NCBI GenBank assembly: GCA_017651185.1
Contig: JAGCDJ010000019.1
Span: 186,001-250,000 of the forward strand
Length of the DNA: 64,000 nt
Reading direction: 5' to 3'
Origin: Bacteroidales bacterium
GTDB lineage: Bacteria; Bacteroidota; Bacteroidia; Bacteroidales; ML635J-15
Within the stretch, counting starts at the first letter, position 1; each line of letters begins with the position of its first letter. A program made the translations under genes and the position numbers. The notes beneath the pieces were generated by a model. It made no database searches. It worked only from the letters and a program-made list of their open reading frames with translations, and had not been told where the DNA came from. Below are positions 59,846 to 64,000 of the stretch, piece by piece.

Positions 59846-60472
59846 ATGCAGAATAAAAGGAAAGAAAGAATTTTTTTAGATCCGATATTCAGGAACAATC
59901 CTGTTACGGTGCAGATACTTGGAATATGTTCTGCGCTCGCCGTGACTGTAAAATTGCAGTCGGCGGTGGTAATGGCGCTGAGCCTTACATTTGTGGTGGC
60001 GTTCTCGAATGTGATAGTTTCGCTTCTTAGGAAGACTATTCCGGGAAGAATTAGGATAATAGTTCAGCTTGTGGTTGTGGCCTTCCTCGTCATTGTGGTT
60101 GACCAGTTCCTGAAAGCATACTTTTTTGATATAAGCAAGCAACTTTCTGTCTTTGTGGGACTTATAATTACCAACTGCATTGTTATGGGTCGTTTGGAGG
60201 CCTTTGCAATGTCGAATAGTCCCAAGCGCAGTCTTATCGATGGACTTGCAAACGGATTGGGTTACGGCTTCATTCTGATTGTTGTGGCGTTTTTCCGTGA
60301 GTTGCTTGGTAGCGGTACTATTTGGAACTATCAGGTTGTGCCACATGCATTTTACGATGCAGGCTATATGAACAACGGACTTATGATTATGCCGCCAATG
60401 GCGTTGATAGCGGTTGGTATAATAGTGTGGATTCAGCGTGCGCACCAGCAGAGAAAGGAGGAGGGTAAATAA
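59846..60472 (+). CDS. nqrD: Na+-translocating NADH:quinone reductase subunit D
   Basis: A 208-residue protein with about six membrane segments. Cys in GICSALAV and Cys in [17 protein letters not shown] are the positions that, with NqrE, ligate the intramembrane 2Fe-2S cluster. It overlaps the nqrE start by one base (TAATG), so translation is coupled. Confidence 0.97.
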   Translation: MQNKRKERIFLDPIFRNNPVTVQILGICSALAVTVKLQSAVVMALSLTFVVAFSNVIVSLLRKTIPGRIRIIVQLVVVAFLVIVVDQFLKAYFFDISKQLSVFVGLIITNCIVMGRLEAFAMSNSPKRSLIDGLANGLGYGFILIVVAFFRELLGSGTIWNYQVVPHAFYDAGYMNNGLMIMPPMALIAVGIIVWIQRAHQQRKEEGK

Positions 60473-61089
60473 TGGAAAACATTGCCAACATATTCGTCAA
60501 GTCGGTGTTCATCGACAACATGATTTTCGCATATTTCCTTGGAATGTGCTCGTACTTGGCTGTTTCAAAGACAGTTAAGACTTCTTTCGGATTGGGCGTG
60601 GCGGTTGCTTTCATGCTGACCATAACCGTTCCAATCAACTACTTGATAGAGAATTACTTGCTATGCAAAGGCGCAATGACTTGGATTTCCCCATCCTTTG
60701 CCGATGTTGATCTTTCGTTCCTGACTTTCATCGTGTTTATCGCAGTTGTGGCATCGATGACACAGTTGGTCGAAATGGTGGTCGAAAAGTTCTCTCCGTC
60801 GCTTTACAATTCGTTGGGAATTTTCCTGCCGTTGATTGCTGTAAACTGCGCAATATTAGGCGGTTCACTGTTCATGGCAGAGCGTTCGTATGCAAATGTT
60901 GGCGAAGCTGCTGTTTTCGGCTTTGGTTCGGGAATCGGTTGGTTGCTTGCCATTGTGAGCCTTGCTGCAATCCGTGAAAAAATCAAATATTCGAAAATTC
61001 CCAAAGCCCTTGACGGATTGGGTATTGCGTTTATAATTGTAGGTCTTATGGGACTTGCTTTTATGGGATTTATGGGTATAAAACTTTAG
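60472..61089 (+). CDS. nqrE: Na+-translocating NADH:quinone reductase subunit E
   Basis: A 205-residue protein, paralogous to NqrD with inverted topology. Cluster Cys are in [10 protein letters not shown] near residue 26 and [13 protein letters not shown] near 120. About six membrane segments. Start ATG 60472 overlaps the nqrD stop. Confidence 0.97.
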   Translation: MENIANIFVKSVFIDNMIFAYFLGMCSYLAVSKTVKTSFGLGVAVAFMLTITVPINYLIENYLLCKGAMTWISPSFADVDLSFLTFIVFIAVVASMTQLVEMVVEKFSPSLYNSLGIFLPLIAVNCAILGGSLFMAERSYANVGEAAVFGFGSGIGWLLAIVSLAAIREKIKYSKIPKALDGLGIAFIIVGLMGLAFMGFMGIKL

Positions 61090-61093
61090 AATT

Positions 61094-62347
61094 ATGTTGT
61101 TGTTCCAATCGATAGTTCTCGTTAGTGCCATTGCGGTTTTCCTTGTGGTGATGGTGGCATTGGTTGCAATTCTGCTTTTCGCAAAGAAAAAACTTACTCC
61201 GCAGTCCAAGGTGAAAATCACGATAAACGATAAAGATACTCTTGAAGTTGACACTGGCAATTCGCTGATGCTTACACTAAAAGAGCATGACATTCATTTG
61301 CCATCTGCTTGTGGTGGCGGAGGAAGTTGTGGAATGTGTAAGTGCCGTGTAGTGCAGGGTGGAAATGGCATTCTTCCTACCGAAACAGGGTTCTTCTCGC
61401 GCAAGGAGCAGCAGAATTTCTGGCGACTGGCATGTCAGGTGAAGGTTCGTAACGACATGAAACTTGTTATCCCAGAAGATATTATGGGTATAAAGAAAAT
61501 GGAGTGCGAAGTCGTGTCGAACCGCAATGTGGCTACATTCATAAAGGAATTTGTGGTGAAGTTGCCAGAAGGCGAGACGCTAAACTTCAAGTCGGGTTCG
61601 TACATACAAATTGATGTTCCGCAAGTTACAGTTGACTATTCAAAGGACATTGCTGTTGAAGACGAATTTAAGGAAGACTGGGACAAACTTGGTATCTGGA
61701 ATTTGAAGATGACGAATCTCGAGCCGACTTTCCGTGCCTACTCAATGGCTAATCATCCGGCAGAGAACAATGTGGTAATGTTGAACATACGAATTGCAAC
61801 GCCACCGTGGGACAGGAGTGCTGGGACATTTATGAATGTTAACCCGGGTGTATGTTCGTCATTCCTATTTTCACGCAAACCTGGCGACAAGGTTATGATT
61901 TCTGGACCTTACGGAGAATTCCACATCAAGGATACCGACCGCGAAATTATGTTTATCGGAGGTGGCGCAGGTATGGCGCCAATGCGTTCGCATATCTTCC
62001 ACTTGTTCAAGACTTTGAAGACCACGCGCAAGGTTTCGTTCTGGTACGGAGCACGCTCGCGCCGCGAGATATTCTACGAAAACGATTTCAAGCAGATTGA
62101 AACCGAATATCCGAACTTCTCGTTCAATATTGCCTTGTCGGAACCAAAACCTGAGGACAATTGGGATGGCTATATAGGTTTCATTCACAAGGTTATAGAG
62201 GACAATTATCTGAAGAATCATCAAGAACCTGAAGAAATCGAATATTACCTCTGTGGTCCGCCAATGATGACCGCTGCCGTTACCAAGATGCTTGACGACT
62301 ATGGTGTTCCTCCAGAAATGATTGCTTTCGATGATTTTGGCGGATAA
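61094..62347 (+). CDS. nqrF: Na+-translocating NADH:quinone reductase subunit F
   Basis: A 417-residue protein. One membrane anchor (~4-30), then a 2Fe-2S ferredoxin domain with SACGGGGSCGMCKC near 70-83 and the fourth Cys in RLACQVKV near 114. The FAD domain has RAYSMANHP near 215, and the NADH domain IGGGAGMAPMRSHIF near 290 and the C-terminal YYLCGPPMMTAAV. It takes electrons from NADH into the pump. Last gene of the operon; the gap after it holds only repeats. Confidence 0.98.
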   Translation: MLLFQSIVLVSAIAVFLVVMVALVAILLFAKKKLTPQSKVKITINDKDTLEVDTGNSLMLTLKEHDIHLPSACGGGGSCGMCKCRVVQGGNGILPTETGFFSRKEQQNFWRLACQVKVRNDMKLVIPEDIMGIKKMECEVVSNRNVATFIKEFVVKLPEGETLNFKSGSYIQIDVPQVTVDYSKDIAVEDEFKEDWDKLGIWNLKMTNLEPTFRAYSMANHPAENNVVMLNIRIATPPWDRSAGTFMNVNPGVCSSFLFSRKPGDKVMISGPYGEFHIKDTDREIMFIGGGAGMAPMRSHIFHLFKTLKTTRKVSFWYGARSRREIFYENDFKQIETEYPNFSFNIALSEPKPEDNWDGYIGFIHKVIEDNYLKNHQEPEEIEYYLCGPPMMTAAVTKMLDDYGVPPEMIAFDDFGG

Positions 62348-62349
62348 AG

Positions 62350-62420
62350 TGGATTTACGATTTTAGACTTACGATTTACGATTTCACTCTTCATGGTCAT
62401 GCTGAACTTGTTTCAGCATC
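62350..62420. repeat. ATTTACGATT repeat and CTGAACTTGTTTCAG repeat, copy 2
   Basis: 62350-62382 has three copies of TTACGATT words. 62395-62420 is identical to the 26-bp repeat at 11035-11060. Confidence 0.85.
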
Positions 62421-62486
62421 GAAACTCGGAACAGCCGCAGGCATAGAAACGGCGAAGCCATTTGAACCTTGAACTTTGACTTTGTC

Positions 62487-62559
62487 CTTTCGGATTTGTA
62501 ACCTTTAGTTCGCCCTATGGGCAACCTTTAGCTCGTTGCCAATGGCAATAATCCGAAAG
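62487..62559. repeat. 73-bp element bounded by 10-bp inverted repeats
   Basis: CTTTCGGATT at 62487-62496 and AATCCGAAAG at 62550-62559 enclose two copies of AACCTTTAG(T/C)TCG about 23-25 bp apart, each followed by a small hairpin (GCCCTATGGGC and TTGCCAATGGCAA). It could be a MITE-like or REP-type element, or a branched terminator for the genes on both sides. Confidence 0.6.
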
Positions 62560-62594
62560 CCTTGAATATAAAGATTTTTATCCGCAATAATAAT

Positions 62595-62987
62595 CTAAAT
62601 CATTGTTTCAATAATATTAAGCAACTGCTTTGCTGGTTCAAGTTTCTCTTTTAGTTCGTCGGGGTTGACATCGTAGAGGCAATTGTAGTCACTTTCGTCG
62701 CGCATAGTTTGAAGTTGACTGTATAGGCGACCATATTCTGCAGGGATTTTGCCCGACTTGATATAATTCAATCCGAAAAGCGCATGAGAACCTTGATGTG
62801 TGTTGACTTGATGTTTGTCATGTATTAATAATGCACTTACGGCATGGAAAACTGAATAATACAAACGATTGGCTGCACCATTCCATAAATTGCCTGCCAT
62901 CAATGCTTCTGCCTCGCACATAGTGTTGCGAGCTTTTTCCATTTGGTATCTTACAAGCGTTGTGCGTTCTTCTTCGCTTAGGCTCAT
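62595..62987 (-). CDS. HEPN-domain protein, probable toxin of a HEPN/MNT pair
   Basis: A 130-residue helical protein. The HEPN active-site pattern R-x6-H is present in NRLYYSVFHAVSALL near residues 43-56, with LxxGNLWNGAANR before it and a conserved MRDESDYN near 95. HEPN toxins of this type are RNases. It overlaps the MNT gene upstream by 4 nt (ATGA), the usual translationally coupled layout. Confidence 0.88.
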   Translation of the reverse strand: MSLSEEERTTLVRYQMEKARNTMCEAEALMAGNLWNGAANRLYYSVFHAVSALLIHDKHQVNTHQGSHALFGLNYIKSGKIPAEYGRLYSQLQTMRDESDYNCLYDVNPDELKEKLEPAKQLLNIIETMI

Positions 62988-63301
62988 AGCAGTATTATTT
63001 TATCGTGTTCTACATTCTTGTAAAATGGAAGAAAAGTCCATGAATCCCATTGCTGACGGGCATAAATGTGCGGATTTATTTCTTCTCCAATATCCCAGCC
63101 AAGTTCACGGAACGGATATACATAGTTGTCGTGATCGTTGGATGTGATTTTTGCCTTGTCGAGCAGGATGAGCAAATCCCAGTCGCTTCCTTCGTGCTGG
63201 TCGCCACGAGCGCGTGAACCGTACAGCCACAGCGAACTGCCTTCGGGAAGCACCGAATGTCCTGTCCGTTCGATTTCCTTTATTACCTGCTCGTCTGTCA
63301 T
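62984..63301 (-). CDS. MNT-type minimal nucleotidyltransferase, probable antitoxin
   Basis: A 105-residue protein from the ATG at 63301 (MTDEQVIKEIERTGH); the TTG at 63328 lies in the promoter box. The nucleotidyltransferase motif is LYGSRARGDQHEGSDWDLLILL near 28-49: G-S, then D-W-D, the catalytic acidic pair. MNT antitoxins silence their HEPN partner by adding AMP to it. The pair is a type VII-like toxin-antitoxin module. Confidence 0.88.
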   Translation of the reverse strand: MTDEQVIKEIERTGHSVLPEGSSLWLYGSRARGDQHEGSDWDLLILLDKAKITSNDHDNYVYPFRELGWDIGEEINPHIYARQQWDSWTFLPFYKNVEHDKIILL

Positions 63302-63325
63302 ATACAATACTTGAACTATTTGTGG

Positions 63326-63333
63326 CAAAGATA
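63326..63333 (-). promoter_or_regulatory. -7 promoter box of the MNT/HEPN operon
   Basis: Reads TATCTTTG on the minus strand, 25 bp before the start codon. Confidence 0.65.
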
Positions 63334-63448
63334 CTAAATTTCTTTCACAAAAATGTTCTCACATACGATTTTGCATTTTATTACCTTTGCAATAGTTGCG
63401 AATTTTCAAAAAAATCCCAAGATTTATTTCACCAATACATATTTTTTG

Positions 63449-63456
63449 TACTTTTG
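63449..63456 (+). promoter_or_regulatory. -7 promoter box before the structured leader
   Basis: TACTTTTG fits the consensus. A second match (TACCTTTG) lies at 63382-63389. Confidence 0.55.
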
Positions 63457-63462
63457 TCCTGT

Positions 63463-63544
63463 CTCTCGCCGGTAAGTCGCTTGCGATGGGTGGGTGGGAA
63501 ACAGACATATATTTAAGGCGTTTACTGACGCTTTGTTTTTTTTT
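63463..63544 (+). ncRNA. candidate short structured RNA or attenuator leader
   Basis: After the promoter box a ~80-nt stretch can fold with TGTCT (63460-63464) paired to AGACA (63503-63507), an inner TCGC/GCGA stem and a GGGTGGGTGGG tract. It ends in a terminator: a 7-bp stem, 63515-63521 with 63528-63534, followed by nine T. The restriction-modification gene starts 10 nt later, so the element is either a small RNA or a leader that must be read through. Confidence 0.5.
63515..63544 (+). terminator. intrinsic terminator just upstream of the restriction-modification gene
   Basis: AAGGCGT and ACGCTTT pair (one G-U) around TTACTG; a T-run follows. Confidence 0.7.
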
Positions 63545-63554
63545 ATATTAATAA

Positions 63555-64000
63555 ATGGCAATGTCGTTAATTGAACAAGGATTATCAAAAGGACTCATTA
63601 AATTTAATGAAGATAAAACACGTATTACATATCTAAATCAAAAGAAAGAGCGTAATTACAATAACCCGGAAGAAAAAGTACAGGCAGAGACTTTTCTCAA
63701 GTTGATTTTGGATTATAATTATCCAGAAAACAGAGTACGTCAATTTGTTCCAGTAACCATGGGTCGTGAAGTTAAAGAAGCTGATATTGTGGTTTATGCT
63801 GACGAGATGTGTTTAAGTCCGCATATTTTGGTTGAATGCAAACGTGAGGAAGTTAGCGAAGCGGAATATCAACAAGCAATAGAACAGGCTTATAGTTATG
63901 CTTTTGCATTACCTTCAGATGTAAAATATGTTTGGGTAACATCTGGAATCAAATCTGATTATTTTGAAGTAGACAAAAGCCAAAACACAAGGAACCAATT
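63555..64000 (+). CDS. type I restriction-modification protein, N-terminal nuclease-like domain (3' end outside window)
   Basis: An open frame from ATG 63555 (MAMSLIEQGLSKGLIKF; ATG 63561 is an alternative) to the right edge, 148 codons. It has YNNPEEKVQAETFLKLIL, then the nuclease core EADIVVYAD...HILVECKREEVSE near residues 78-103, a D...ExK pattern, and the helix-strand QAIEQAYSYAF...YVWVTSGI. This is the HSDR_N-type domain of type I restriction proteins; in many Bacteroidota it is fused to an N6-adenine methylase, whose motifs would lie beyond the edge. Together with MNT/HEPN it marks a defence cluster. Confidence 0.82.
   Translation, partial: MAMSLIEQGLSKGLIKFNEDKTRITYLNQKKERNYNNPEEKVQAETFLKLILDYNYPENRVRQFVPVTMGREVKEADIVVYADEMCLSPHILVECKREEVSEAEYQQAIEQAYSYAFALPSDVKYVWVTSGIKSDYFEVDKSQNTRNQ

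Noticed and set aside
60455..60471. AAAGGAGGAG before nqrE as a Shine-Dalgarno sequence
   Set aside because: It lies in nqrD codons for the RKEEGK end, is not the exact 10-base match and is too far from the ATG; coupling by the overlapping stop/start explains translation.

Overview
The window comes from a chromosome of the phylum Bacteroidota, most likely an uncultured host-associated member of the order Bacteroidales. The evidence is the promoter signal TAnnTTTG in front of many genes, almost no Shine-Dalgarno sequences, proteins with type IX secretion (T9SS) C-terminal domains, FISUMP and BspA-type surface proteins, FKBP lipoproteins, an 1101-residue SecA and a complete Na+-translocating NADH:quinone reductase operon. 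No tRNA, rRNA or CRISPR array was seen.

Layout. 1-7.6 kb: OmpH-like protein, glycosyltransferase, FISUMP surface proteins, ApbE flavin transferase, and a DUF4143 ATPase bracketed by 23-bp-period repeats. 7.7-18 kb: secA, a DPP-IV type peptidase, an asparagine-synthetase-like enzyme, ADP-forming acyl-CoA synthetase and a membrane protein. 18-24 kb: a second DUF4143 ATPase with repeats, a candidate structured RNA, a secreted protein, the PLP-homeostasis protein YggS, a glycosyltransferase and an acetyltransferase. 24-29.6 kb: pyrBI, three FKBP isomerases, a TonB-like protein and an outer-membrane protein. 29.7-38.8 kb: a regulatory and defence block of LytS-type kinases, a LytTR response regulator, a prokaryotic viperin, two LytTR-only proteins, two micro-ORFs and a lipoprotein operon. 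38.8-56.6 kb: lysS, ClC channel, hsp20, an HtrA protease, small lipoproteins, a secreted M14 carboxypeptidase interrupted by a stop codon, a YitT-family protein, a BspA-like protein, the kpsF/recQ divergent pair and a CDF transporter. 56.6-62.3 kb: nqrABCDEF. 62.6-64 kb: HEPN/MNT toxin-antitoxin pair and the start of a type I restriction-modification gene.

The most interesting part is 29.7-38.8 kb. The radical SAM protein at 33120-34274 carries the viperin signature through its whole core and has a C-terminal extension resembling DUF4258. It is followed 11 nt later by a LytTR DNA-binding protein. The ~300-bp leader upstream holds a run of direct repeats (about WTTYRTTGCY) mostly 20-22 bp apart, the geometry of LytTR operators. 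A TTGC element also lies exactly 54 bp upstream of the -7 box at three promoters (viperin, the second LytTR gene, the lipoprotein operon). This suggests one regulon joining sensor kinases, an antiviral nucleotide-making enzyme and envelope lipoproteins. I infer the function; the sequence patterns are directly visible.

ApbE (2740-3738) links functionally to nqrB and nqrC, whose SGAT motifs are the flavinylation sites ApbE uses. The right edge is a second small defence cluster. Several open reading frames begin with a TTG that lies inside or next to the promoter -7 box; in those cases I moved the start to the first ATG downstream.
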